Shown here piece after piece: positions 17,900 through 25,937 of a stretch of DNA of 41,343 nucleotides. Source of the stretch: Solobacterium sp. (GTDB lineage Bacteria; Bacillota_I; Bacilli_A; Erysipelotrichales; Erysipelotrichaceae); the NCBI GenBank assembly GCA_022486935.1, contig JAKVJO010000007.1, forward strand, positions 1 through 41,343. Reading direction: 5' to 3'. Position numbers and translations under genes: made by a program. Under the pieces are notes generated by a model. That model had not been told where the DNA came from, searched no databases, and saw only the letters and a list, made by a program, of their open reading frames with translations. Position 1 is the stretch's first letter; the number at the start of each line of letters is the position of its first letter.

Positions 17900-18361
17900 T
17901 CAGTTCACCTTCCCGGGCACCCAGCTGAGTGTCACAGTACCGTCTTTGGCAACAGCCTTGATCACCATAGAGTTCACTGCACCATAGTAGGTAATACCGG
18001 AAGCTTCCATCTCTGTATATTCGTTATACCCGGAAGGAAGTGTTCCTACGATTGTATTGGAGTTGTTGTCAAAGTAGCCAACATAGCCTTCATCATAGTG
18101 ATGCGTACAGATCCCTTTACTGTTATCACAGTCATTGACCACACAGTTCATTCCACTGTTGGAGTTGATCCTGGCGACAGAGTCTGCGGTATTCACCATC
18201 AGTGCATCGTCTCCCTTTGCCTGCTGGTGTACCAGATAACTGCCAAACTGATAAACCACAAACACGGACTCAATTGATATGACAATGATTAAAATGAGTT
18301 CCAGACGGGAAATGGAACCTGAGGAAGACTTCAGTTTGCTGAACATCCGATTTACATGCAT
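17900..18361 (-). CDS. Atypical pseudopilin-like membrane protein
   Basis: A 153-residue protein with a basic N-terminus, one hydrophobic segment beginning at SRLELILIIVISIESVFVV, and an extracytoplasmic domain with four cysteines (residues about 72-86, NCVVNDCDN and GICTHH). The usual G/FTLxE site is absent. If cleavage followed GS in SGSISRLE, the Glu would fall at +5 as in pilins, so it may be a divergent minor pilin. It heads the second pilus operon, 2 bases before pilD, with AAAGGGCGAG as ribosome site. ATG 18361 or 18346 could be used. Alternatively it is an uncleaved assembly protein; no family was recognised with certainty. Confidence 0.6.
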   Translation of the reverse strand: MHVNRMFSKLKSSSGSISRLELILIIVISIESVFVVYQFGSYLVHQQAKGDDALMVNTADSVARINSNSGMNCVVNDCDNSKGICTHHYDEGYVGYFDNNSNTIVGTLPSGYNEYTEMEASGITYYGAVNSMVIKAVAKDGTVTLSWVPGKVN

Positions 18362-18384
18362 GTCTCGCCCTTTAGGTATCTATC

Positions 18385-18390
18385 ATTATA
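18385..18390 (-). promoter_or_regulatory. Candidate -10 box of the pilD-pilM-pilN-pilO-giant pilin operon
   Basis: TATAAT on the minus strand lies 24 bases before the pseudopilin ATG. No good -35 hexamer is found 16-18 bases upstream, so an activator may be needed. Confidence 0.45.
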
Positions 18391-18537
18391 AGTGAAATAC
18401 CCAGATCTGTGGGCGCTGTAAGCAGTATTTCGCACTGCATAAGCGAAGTTCGCTCATCATAAGACGCCGAGCGGGCATATCGACACTGCCGGGTTTCTGA
18501 TCATCGTACGTCTTTCTCATAACCAATCAGAACATTT

Positions 18538-18589
18538 CTGTCTTGTATGGAAGACAGTTTCATGTCATCTTTGTCTTGTACACAAGACA
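18538..18589. promoter_or_regulatory. Tandem palindromes before the DUF4143 ATPase gene
   Basis: Two related palindromes are seen: CTGTCTT-6-AAGACAG (18538-18557, arm 18551-18557) and TGTCTTG-4-CAAGACA (18572-18589). Their centres are about 33 bp apart, three helical turns, and the second ends 16 bases before the ATG. They look like a two-site operator for this gene. Confidence 0.6.
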
Positions 18590-18605
18590 GCAGAAAGGAG
18601 CAGCT

Positions 18606-19892
18606 ATGGCAGTCAACAAACAGGAACTGACCAGAATCCTGGAAGAATCCAAAATCAGGATCAAATCATTGAAGTCGTTATCCAGACCCAGCTGCTCTTT
18701 TGATCCCTGTGCCAATTACATGCTGGTCGGTATCCGTGGAGCAGGCAAGTCATGGCTGATGTATTCACAGATGCAGCTATTCGCCAGGAAACATGGCTGG
18801 GATTCTATCCTCTACTGCAACTTCGAGGATGAACGACTATTACAGATGGATGTCAGCGATCTGAACACCCTTCTCGAGATCCATATGGAACAGACTAAAA
18901 AACAACCCATCTGTTTCTTTGATGAAATTCAGAATGTGAGTGGATGGGAGAAGTTTGCCCGCAGACTGGCTGACAGTAAGTACCGTGTCTATATCACTGG
19001 AAGTAATGCAAAAATGCTTTCTCATGATATTGGTACTACACTGGGTGCCCGGTATCTGATCATGACTGTTTTTCCTTACTGCTTCAGTGAATACCTGTCA
19101 GTGAACCAATTCCCGCTTAACCCAAAAAGCACTTATTCAACCAAAGATACTGGAATGATGTTGAATCTTCTTGAATCATACTTTCATGAAGGCGGTTTTC
19201 CAGAATCACTTGAACTCACAGATAAACGTGGATATGTATCTTCCGTCTATCAGAATATCTATCTGGGTGACATCGCCGCAAGAAATGACATCAGGAACCT
19301 GATTGCACTGAAACTGATGATCAAGAAGATCGCTGAAAGTGTAGGACAGCCGCTTTCCTATACCAGAATCACCAATGTGGTCAGCAGTGCCGGTGTCAAA
19401 ATTGGAAAGCAGACAATGATCAACTACGTCGACGCTGCCAAAGAAAGTTTTATGATCTTTCCAATATTCAACTGGAATGGAGCTCTATCCGATCGTGAAT
19501 CTACTCCGAAGTATTACTTCATCGATAATGGTCTATTGAATCTGTTACTGACTGACCCGGAAAGCAAACTGTTGGAGAACATTGTGGCAATTACACTTCT
19601 GCACCACTACGGTTCAGATCATGTGTACTTCTACAGAAACGGAATTGAAGTTGATTTCTATCTTCCCGAAGAAGAGATTGCCATTCAGGTATCCTATGAT
19701 CTCAGTGATGAAGACACCTACGCAAGAGAAGTCACAGCACTGAGCAAGTTCAGCAGCAACTATCCATGCATGGAACAGTGGATCATCACCAGAGATCAGT
19801 ACACTTCAAAGCAAAAGCAGGATCCTTCCATCAAGGTCATCCCTCTCTGTCAGTTCCTGCTCAGTATGGATCATTCAACTTCCAACCACTAG
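18606..19892 (+). CDS. AAA family ATPase with C-terminal DUF4143 domain
   Basis: A 428-residue protein with a Walker A motif (GIRGAGKS, near residue 43), Walker B (ICFFDEIQNV) and the sensor-like YRVYITGSNAKML, followed by a DUF4143 region with IEVDFYLPEEEIAIQVSY near the end, similar to a degenerate PD-(D/E)xK fold. Such ATPases are common in gut bacteria and have no settled function. The ATG at 18606 follows AAAGGAG; longer starts run through the operator palindromes. It is on the plus strand and splits the minus-strand pilus locus, so it looks like a later insertion. Its own upstream palindromes suggest autonomous regulation. Confidence 0.85.
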   Translation: MAVNKQELTRILEESKIRIKSLKSLSRPSCSFDPCANYMLVGIRGAGKSWLMYSQMQLFARKHGWDSILYCNFEDERLLQMDVSDLNTLLEIHMEQTKKQPICFFDEIQNVSGWEKFARRLADSKYRVYITGSNAKMLSHDIGTTLGARYLIMTVFPYCFSEYLSVNQFPLNPKSTYSTKDTGMMLNLLESYFHEGGFPESLELTDKRGYVSSVYQNIYLGDIAARNDIRNLIALKLMIKKIAESVGQPLSYTRITNVVSSAGVKIGKQTMINYVDAAKESFMIFPIFNWNGALSDRESTPKYYFIDNGLLNLLLTDPESKLLENIVAITLLHHYGSDHVYFYRNGIEVDFYLPEEEIAIQVSYDLSDEDTYAREVTALSKFSSNYPCMEQWIITRDQYTSKQKQDPSIKVIPLCQFLLSMDHSTSNH

Positions 19893-19919
19893 CATAGGGG
19901 CATCCCGTATCCATCAAAG

Positions 19920-19966
19920 TAAAAGAAAAGAATCTGACGTTGCACGGAGCATTGTCAGATTCTATC
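19920..19966. terminator. Terminator between the ATPase and pilin genes
   Basis: GAATCTGAC (19930-19938) pairs with GTCAGATTC (19954-19962). On the minus strand it is followed by TTTTCTTTT, so it mainly ends the pilin transcript and may also end the ATPase message. The stem is shared with the terminator at 20737. Confidence 0.8.
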
Positions 19967-19988
19967 ATTTCCACTTCTCTTATAGTGT

Positions 19989-20438
19989 TCACTCAAACGC
20001 AATTACAAATGTCTGAGATGAAGCAGTATAAGTAACGCCAATTGTTTTCCCTGATGCCTCAGTTTTTCCGGTATATGCACTTGTGCCAGAACCATATGTT
20101 GTTCCACCATCTGTCGCGGTTCCTTTTCCATATCCGGTTGCCGGTTTGTTTGCTGCCAGCACCAGTTTACCGTTATCAGCATCATAATATACTGGTGTGC
20201 CTGCAATCAGTGCATCGTATACAGCTTTGTCCGTAGTATCGGTTGGTTCTCCGCCAAGGACTGTAGCTGTTGCTTCGGCTTTAGCTGCACGCAGGTTAGC
20301 TACATCGGTAGCCTCTCTGGCTTTTTCAAGCTGTGCTGTGAAAATAGGAACTGATACTGCAACGAGTACTGCGATAATAGCGACGACGACGAGTAATTCA
20401 GCGAGTGTAAAACCTTTCTTATTCTTTCTGCTTGTCAT
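19989..20438 (-). CDS. pilA: Type IV pilin (major pilin candidate B)
   Basis: A 149-residue prepilin. The leader MTSRKNKKG precedes FTLAELLVVVAII (Glu +5), and the hydrophobic helix runs to about residue 33. The first 45 residues are almost identical to those of the pilin at 20793. The C-terminal domain shares YYDADNGKLV and TGYGKGTATDGGTTY with it, but is otherwise diverged. The start at 20438 has GAGGTG 7 bases upstream; an in-frame ATG at 20480 is possible but would add the conserved leader region to the protein. It has its own promoter and terminator, as expected of an abundantly made pilin. Which of the two is the main subunit cannot be told. Confidence 0.9.
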   Translation of the reverse strand: MTSRKNKKGFTLAELLVVVAIIAVLVAVSVPIFTAQLEKAREATDVANLRAAKAEATATVLGGEPTDTTDKAVYDALIAGTPVYYDADNGKLVLAANKPATGYGKGTATDGGTTYGSGTSAYTGKTEASGKTIGVTYTASSQTFVIAFE

Positions 20439-20578
20439 TTGTTGACACCTCTTTCTTGAAAGTCTCCCACACATCAACAACGAATTATTTCCCCCATTGA
20501 CATGTTTTGTAATGAAATAATAGCATTCGCAACAAGTGCCCGCAAGCCAAATCGCCTGATTTCATGCGCATTTCAGAG
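20439..20578 (-). promoter_or_regulatory. Promoter, upstream element and leader of pilin B
   Basis: TTGCGG (20545-20540) and TATTAT (20522-20517) are 17 bases apart, with TG one base before the -10 element. Upstream lies a 22-bp element (20557-20578, core TTTCATGCGCATTTCAGAG on plus) identical to that at 21354-21375. The roughly 75-base leader contains TGTGGGAGA (20471-20463) and an inverted repeat, TTGTTGA with TCAACAA, the latter next to the start codon. The remaining bases up to 20737 hold nothing recognisable. Confidence 0.65.
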
Positions 20579-20736
20579 CATTTTAGGCCAGTTCACACCA
20601 CAGATTCCTTTACATAATATTTCCGCTTGTCCAAGGATGATGAATTTGTAAAAGATCAAAGTATTGATTGTTGCTTTAACTAGTACCCAGTTCTTCAGAT
20701 AGCTAAGAAATGATTCAGCCAAATTCTTTCTAAGCA

Positions 20737-20772
20737 AAAAATAGAATCTGACTTTACGTCGTCAGATTCTAA
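20737..20772 (-). terminator. Terminator of pilin A gene
   Basis: On the minus strand AGAATCTGAC (20770-20761 region) pairs with GTCAGATTCT (20752-20743) and is followed by ATTTTTT. The stem is the same as in the pilin B terminator. Confidence 0.85.
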
Positions 20773-20792
20773 GCTACTGCAAAATTATGATT

Positions 20793-21233
20793 TTATGATG
20801 CTTTGTGTGTGCCACTCCAAGATACAACGATCGTTCCTGCTGTCGCATCATACTTAACAACAATATATTCGTCTGTATATTTCTGACCGGGATAATATCC
20901 AGTGTATGTCGTGCCACCATCGCTTGTTGTTCCTTTGCCATATCCTGTTACAGTTGCTGTTGAAGCAACCAGTTTTCCGGAATCGGCGTCATATTTTGCT
21001 CCATCAGAACTAATCAATGCCTTATAAATATCACTGTTTGTATCCTGTGTCAGATATTCTGCAGATGCTTCTGCCTTGGCAGCACGCATATTTGCAATGT
21101 CAGTTGCTTCTCTAGCCTTTTCAAGCTGTGCTGTGAAGATAGGAACGGATACTGCAACGAGTACTGCGATAATAGCGACGACAACGAGTAATTCAGCGAG
21201 TGTAAAACCTTTCTTGTTCTTTCTGTTTGTCAT
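20793..21233 (-). CDS. pilA: Type IV pilin (major pilin candidate A)
   Basis: A 146-residue prepilin with leader MTNRKNKKG, cleavage before FTLAELLVVV, Glu +5 and the helix ending near VPIFTAQLEKAREATD. The C-terminal domain has YDADSGKLV and TGYGKGTTSDGGTTYTG in common with pilin B. No cysteine pair is present, so the pilin D-loop is not disulfide-closed as in many Gram-negative pilins. A GAGGTG site precedes the ATG. It lies downstream of pilC but has its own strong promoter and a terminator, so it is likely expressed above the assembly genes. The pair probably arose by tandem duplication including the promoter and terminator. Confidence 0.92.
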   Translation of the reverse strand: MTNRKNKKGFTLAELLVVVAIIAVLVAVSVPIFTAQLEKAREATDIANMRAAKAEASAEYLTQDTNSDIYKALISSDGAKYDADSGKLVASTATVTGYGKGTTSDGGTTYTGYYPGQKYTDEYIVVKYDATAGTIVVSWSGTHKAS

Positions 21234-21375
21234 TTAGTTGACACCTCTTTCTAGTGAGTCTCCCACATATCAACAACGAATTATTTTCCCCCATTGACAT
21301 GCTGTGTATTGAAATAATAACATCTGAGAAAATCCCAATCAAGCCGCAAAGCTTGATTTCATGCGCATTTCAGAG
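21234..21375 (-). promoter_or_regulatory. Promoter, upstream element and leader of pilin A
   Basis: TTGATT (21342-21337) and TATTAT (21319-21314) are 17 bases apart. The 22-bp element at 21354-21375 matches the copy upstream of pilin B exactly, and the leader has the same TGTGGGAGA (21267-21259) and GTTGA/TCAAC arms around the ribosome site. This supports a shared regulator and possible leader control. Confidence 0.68.
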
Positions 21376-21398
21376 CCTATCAGCTCAATTCACGCTGA

Positions 21399-22610
21399 TT
21401 ACATCAAATTGTACATGGTAAACATCGGTAAATAGATTGAGATGACAATGAAGCCTGCAAACAGTGCAAGCACTACCAACATGGTCGGTTCAAGCCTTGC
21501 AAGTGCCATTGCGACTGCATGGTCATACTCATTGGTATAGTACGATCCAATCGTACTCAACGTGCTGATCAGCTCACCGGTTTCTTCACCGACACCGCTC
21601 ATCTGTGTCAGTACATCAGGGAAGTACTGGGTCTTCTTCAGAATGTCTTTCAATGATTGGCCGGTCTCCACCTTCTCAACCATTGCCCCTACTTCCAGGC
21701 CCATGGCATAGTTGTCCATGACCTTTGCGGTTACCCGCAAGGCATCGCCAACAGTTAGGCCTGCTTTCAGCAGGGCGGACATGGTATCTGCGAACTGCTC
21801 ACAGCCATGGAGGGTGTTGATATTACCGATGATCGGCATCTTGAGCAGTAATCTGGACCAGTGCAGTCTTCCCTGTTCAGTGTGGTGATACCACTTGATG
21901 ACAATGATGAGGATCAGTACCACCAGTGCCATGAGAATCCAGTACTTGGCAAAGAAGTTGGACATGGCAATCATGATCTGGGTCATCATTGGCAGTTCTC
22001 CGCCAAGATCTGCGAATGTAGATGAGATGGTAGGAATGACCTTGACCATGACGACAATCAATACAACTACCGCAACACAGACAACGAAGATCGGGTAGTT
22101 CATTGCCGACTTCATCTTCTCCTGTACCTTGTATGACTTCTCGTAATAGACTTCAAGTGTCTTGAATGACTCTTCGAGTGTACCGGAGAGTTCGCCTGCC
22201 CGGATGGTTTCTACAAAGGTGACAGGTAGATCAGGGCAGTTCTTTTCAAATGCCGTTGCGACGGTGCTTCCCTGGGAGATATCTGCTGCAGATTCCAGCA
22301 GCATCTTCTTGAGTTTCTTGTCTCTTGTCTGATCGGCGATCATCTTTGCACAGTTGGCAATGGATACACCGGAGGAGAGAATAATGGAGAACTGTGAACA
22401 CATGACACTCAGTGCCTTGGTATCCATCTTGTGTCCGATCTCCTTGTTCAGGATATCGTAGATACCGCCGGCCTTTACCTGGTCAATGCTGAGGACAACC
22501 GGGCAGCTTGCTTTGATCTTCTCCACTGCACCGTATTCATCCATGGCTTCTACAACACCGCTTACCTTGGCGCCGTCTTTGGACAGTGCTTTGTATTTAT
22601 ATGTCAGCAT
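21399..22610 (-). CDS. pilC: Type IV pilus inner membrane platform protein PilC (GspF family)
   Basis: A 403-residue polytopic protein with two T2SF domains. Each has the conserved pattern around SxxLxxGxxxxxAL: SIILSSGVSIANCAKMIADQT and MSALLKAGLTVGDALRVTA. Membrane segments lie at about 170-195, 215-240 and 375-400. PilC is the platform that the PilB and PilT motors turn to add or remove pilins. The length matches the family. GGAGGATAGGG precedes the ATG. It follows pilT in the same direction and comes before the two pilin cassettes. Confidence 0.94.
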   Translation of the reverse strand: MLTYKYKALSKDGAKVSGVVEAMDEYGAVEKIKASCPVVLSIDQVKAGGIYDILNKEIGHKMDTKALSVMCSQFSIILSSGVSIANCAKMIADQTRDKKLKKMLLESAADISQGSTVATAFEKNCPDLPVTFVETIRAGELSGTLEESFKTLEVYYEKSYKVQEKMKSAMNYPIFVVCVAVVVLIVVMVKVIPTISSTFADLGGELPMMTQIMIAMSNFFAKYWILMALVVLILIIVIKWYHHTEQGRLHWSRLLLKMPIIGNINTLHGCEQFADTMSALLKAGLTVGDALRVTAKVMDNYAMGLEVGAMVEKVETGQSLKDILKKTQYFPDVLTQMSGVGEETGELISTLSTIGSYYTNEYDHAVAMALARLEPTMLVVLALFAGFIVISIYLPMFTMYNLM

Positions 22611-22644
22611 TCCCTATCCTCCTTTCTGTTGATATGCATCTGTA

Positions 22645-23724
22645 TTATCTGACACTGCGCTCGTGTCCTGTGAACCCGCCGCAGTTTGCCTTGACATATT
22701 CAGGGTCAACAGCAGCTTCCACTGCAGTTTCTCTTGAGATGATATGCCGCTTCACCATATCCAACAGGCAGTTGTCCATGGTAATGGATCCGACGTTCTT
22801 ACTTGCAAGCATGCTGGACTGCATCTGCGGGGTCTTGCCCTCACGGATCTGATTGCGGATTGCCGGAGTGACAACCATCACTTCACAGGCCGCCGCACGC
22901 CCACCGCCCAGCTTGACCAAAAGCTGCTGTGACAGCACTGCTTTCAATGTCGTCGACAGCTGCATGCGGATCTGGGGCTGTCTTGCGGCATCAAAGGTTC
23001 CGACAATACGGTCTACGGAATCGACTGCTGAGTTGGTATGCAGTGTCGCAAAGACCAGGTGTCCGGTCTCGGCTGCTGTGAGTGCAGTTTCAATGGTCAC
23101 TGAATCTCTCATTTCGCCGATCAGGATAATATCCGGATCTTCTCTCAGGATTGCCCTCAATCCATCTGCGTAGCTTTCGGTATCCTTGCCGATCTCACGC
23201 TGGGAGATCAGACACAGATCAGGGTTGTAGAGATACTCAATCGGATCTTCCAGGGTGATGATGTGATCTTTTCTGGTGTGGTTAATCTCATTGAGAATGG
23301 ATGCCATGGTAGTGGACTTACCGGATCCGGTTTCACCTGTAACCAGGATGATTCCCTTTTGCCAGGAGGGAAACTCACTGACAATCGGAGGCAGACCCAG
23401 TTCAGAGATGTTCGGAATGCGGTTATGCAGGATACGCAGTGCACAGGAGATCGTTCCCTGTTCACGGTACAGATTGATACGGATACGTTCCCCTGCAATG
23501 GTTGCAGAAAGATCCAGTTCTCCGATGGAGGAGATCAGATCATATTGATCTTTGGCCAGCTCTTTTGCGTACGCTTCACAGTCTGCCGCAGTCAGCGGCT
23601 GTTCTTCCAGATTCTCCAGCTGTCCATCAATGCGGCACTTGGGTGCGATGCCTGCGGCAAGATGTACGTCTGAAGCATTCTTCAATGCGGCACTTCTGAT
23701 CAGTTCTTCAATTGATGTACTCAT
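22645..23724 (-). CDS. pilT: Type IV pilus retraction ATPase PilT
   Basis: A 359-residue hexameric ATPase of the secretion NTPase family. Walker A is GETGSGKST, the Asp box is IITLEDPIEY, Walker B is IILIGEMRDSVT, and the His box is GHLVFATLHTNSA, followed by DRIVGTFDAARQPQIRMQLS, a PilT-type region. PilT powers retraction, hence twitching and DNA uptake. Its presence suggests a retractable pilus rather than a static secretion pseudopilus. It lies 4 bases after the pilB stop with no clear ribosome site, so it is probably translationally coupled to pilB. Confidence 0.94.
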   Translation of the reverse strand: MSTSIEELIRSAALKNASDVHLAAGIAPKCRIDGQLENLEEQPLTAADCEAYAKELAKDQYDLISSIGELDLSATIAGERIRINLYREQGTISCALRILHNRIPNISELGLPPIVSEFPSWQKGIILVTGETGSGKSTTMASILNEINHTRKDHIITLEDPIEYLYNPDLCLISQREIGKDTESYADGLRAILREDPDIILIGEMRDSVTIETALTAAETGHLVFATLHTNSAVDSVDRIVGTFDAARQPQIRMQLSTTLKAVLSQQLLVKLGGGRAAACEVMVVTPAIRNQIREGKTPQMQSSMLASKNVGSITMDNCLLDMVKRHIISRETAVEAAVDPEYVKANCGGFTGHERSVR

Positions 23725-23728
23725 ATAC

Positions 23729-25414
23729 TCAATCCACTGCAGCTACGACTCTCAGCAGCTCTTCTGCTGTCGTAACGCCTTCCTTTACCAGTTCTCTTCC
23801 ATTGACGATCATTGGTGTAAAGTTCATCTTTGAAACCGCATTGCGCAGTTCTGATCCATTGATGCCGGAGCTGATCGCATCTCTCAGCTGGGCATTCATG
23901 GCCAGGATTTCAAAGACACCGATTCTTCCACGATAGCCTGTATCAAAGCACATATGACAGCCTTTGCCATGGTAGTAGTGCATCCCCGGAACGTTTTTCA
24001 GACCAACAAGATCCAGTGTCTCAGGATCCGGTTTGACTTCTTCCCTGCAATACGGGCAGATTCTTCTGACCAGACGTTGGGAGATGATGCCGCGCACCGA
24101 GCCGCCGATCAGATAGGGCTCTACGCCAAGATCTCTCAGACGGTCAATTGCCGAGACTGCATCTTCGGTATGAATGGTAGACAGTACCAGATGTCCTGTC
24201 ATGGCTGCACGCATCGCGATCTCTGCCGTTTCACCATCACGGATTTCTCCGACACAGATGATATCCGGGTCCTGACGCAGACAGGCTCTGAGTGCTGTTG
24301 CGAATGTCAGTCCCACTTTCTCATTGATGGCAACCTGGGTCACTCCGTCAATCTGGAACTCAACCGGATCTTCCAGCGAGATCATATTCACCGTATCGCT
24401 CTTCAGTTCATTGATCATGGTATATAGCGTTGATGTCTTGCCCGATCCAGTCGGGCCGACAATCAGGATCATGCCGGAAGAGTTCTTCAGGATACGTTCG
24501 AACTTTTCATTGTCTTTGTCTGTAATACCGATGCCTTTGCGGGTCAGTGTATTCTGGTCACGCCAGAGAATACGGATTACAACCTTCTCACCATAGATCG
24601 TAGGCAGTGTATTCAAACGCAGGTCGACTCTTGAACCATCCGGCCGGCCTACCATTGCACGTCCGTCTTGAGGCACTCTGCGTTCGGTGATATTCATGCC
24701 GCCCATGACTTTGAATCTGGAGATGACCGCATTCTGCAGATCCTTTGGAATCGTCAGGATCTGTTCCAGTCTGCCATCTACTCTGATGCGTACAACCATC
24801 TCATCCTGGCGCGGTTCCACATGGATATCAGATGCCTTCTCTGCAACACCGCGTTCCAGAATGGAGTTTACCAGTTTGACCGTCGGTGCAGCAGCCGCAT
24901 CGGTTTCTGCATTACGATCTTCAGACTGTTCTTCAATGGTCAGATCACGCTCTTCCTGCATCTGCTCAATGGCCATGGCAGCGCCCTCATTCTCATAGAG
25001 GACACTGATTGCCCGGCTGATCGCATTGGAGTAGGCAATCATCGGAGTGACCCGTTTACGGGTCGCTTCCTTCACTGCTTCAATGGCACGGAAGTTCAGC
25101 GGATCTTCCATGGCAATATACAGTCTGTCGCCGACCAGCTTGACCGGTACAATCCGATACTGTCTGGCCATGGACTTGGATACATATTGTGTCAATGTGG
25201 GATCAATCCTTGCCTTGTTCAGGTCAATGAAATCAATGCCCAGCTGCATCTTCAGTGTTTCAATCAGATCATTCTCAGTGATGTAGTGCTCTTCAATCAG
25301 GATCGCACCAAGACGCTTGCCGGTTTCTTTCTGTTTCTGCAGCGCTTCTTCAAGCTGATCTTCAGTAATCGCACCGGCATCAGCCAGCATCTCTCCCAAA
25401 CGTTTATTCTTCAT
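23729..25414 (-). CDS. pilB: Type IV pilus extension ATPase PilB with MshEN domain
   Basis: A 561-residue motor that drives pilus extension. Residues 4-60 hold two MshEN-type motifs in tandem: RLGEMLADAGAITEDQLEEA and RLGAILIEEHYITENDL, each ending in Q. In MshE and related PilB proteins this module binds c-di-GMP; the second copy here has His in place of the conserved Gly. The ATPase core has Walker A GPTGSGKTS, Walker B IICVGEIRDGET, the His box LVLSTIHTEDA and a tetracysteine zinc site (CPYC and CHMC). The length is typical of the long PilB class. GGGAGG lies upstream of the ATG. It follows three minor prepilin genes and overlaps nothing. Confidence 0.95.
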   Translation of the reverse strand: MKNKRLGEMLADAGAITEDQLEEALQKQKETGKRLGAILIEEHYITENDLIETLKMQLGIDFIDLNKARIDPTLTQYVSKSMARQYRIVPVKLVGDRLYIAMEDPLNFRAIEAVKEATRKRVTPMIAYSNAISRAISVLYENEGAAMAIEQMQEERDLTIEEQSEDRNAETDAAAAPTVKLVNSILERGVAEKASDIHVEPRQDEMVVRIRVDGRLEQILTIPKDLQNAVISRFKVMGGMNITERRVPQDGRAMVGRPDGSRVDLRLNTLPTIYGEKVVIRILWRDQNTLTRKGIGITDKDNEKFERILKNSSGMILIVGPTGSGKTSTLYTMINELKSDTVNMISLEDPVEFQIDGVTQVAINEKVGLTFATALRACLRQDPDIICVGEIRDGETAEIAMRAAMTGHLVLSTIHTEDAVSAIDRLRDLGVEPYLIGGSVRGIISQRLVRRICPYCREEVKPDPETLDLVGLKNVPGMHYYHGKGCHMCFDTGYRGRIGVFEILAMNAQLRDAISSGINGSELRNAVSKMNFTPMIVNGRELVKEGVTTAEELLRVVAAVD

Positions 25415-25431
25415 TCACTGTAACCTCCCAC

Positions 25432-25935
25432 TTATGATCCAAGCTGATCCGCATAAGGACGGATGACCAGCTCTGTTGACTCTACTACCTTATCCGGGCT
25501 CTTCTGTTTGACGACTTCCACTTCCAGGGTAAATACTCCATTTGCATATGTAATGGATTCATCCTTGATTCTGGTGATCAGCCCGCTCGAGCTGGTCTTC
25601 TCTGTCACCAGCGCAACTGACTGCGAGGCATCACTGTTATTCACCAGAATCCCCAAGTCACTGTCATTGCTGTAGTACACAGCAGTGCTGCGGGTCGTGC
25701 AGTAATAGTAAGTTCCGCTGTCTGTTGTCAGAATCTGGGTAACAGAGTGCAGGTCTGCACTGAGGTCAGTGACCGCAGTTGATAACAGGGTCTGCGCTTC
25801 TGACTTGACCGTAATCTGTTCATACGCATCCTTGACTGCCACCGTACCGCCGGCAATCGCCGAGAAGATGATTCCAATTAATAATACCGTGGTCAGCGTC
25901 TCAGACAAAGTAAATCCGTTCTGATTCCTTCTCAT
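25432..25935 (-). CDS. Minor type IV prepilin (PilW-like)
   Basis: A 167-residue prepilin with leader MRRNQNG, cleavage before FTLSETLTTVLLIG (Glu +5) and one N-terminal helix. The rest is a Ser/Thr-rich extracytoplasmic domain with no recognised fold. By position between the PilV-like protein and PilB, and by the paired FTLSET signature, it is probably one of the initiating minor pilins that prime assembly at the pilus tip (PilW/ComGF-like). It starts 2 bases after the preceding stop, in the same operon. Confidence 0.82.
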   Translation of the reverse strand: MRRNQNGFTLSETLTTVLLIGIIFSAIAGGTVAVKDAYEQITVKSEAQTLLSTAVTDLSADLHSVTQILTTDSGTYYYCTTRSTAVYYSNDSDLGILVNNSDASQSVALVTEKTSSSGLITRIKDESITYANGVFTLEVEVVKQKSPDKVVESTELVIRPYADQLGS

Positions 25936-25937
25936 CG

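Noticed and set aside
18442-18454. AGCGAA-G-TTCGCT hairpin as a terminator
   Set aside because: No T-run follows on either strand. It may be a regulatory site, but nothing supports that.
20439-20520. Possible c-di-GMP riboswitch in the pilin leaders
   Set aside because: The conserved GEMM core sequences were looked for and not seen; the leader shows only a short inverted repeat.
24668-25423. 251-residue antisense ORF over pilB
   Set aside because: It is the complement of the conserved MshEN and ATPase frame, with no support of its own.
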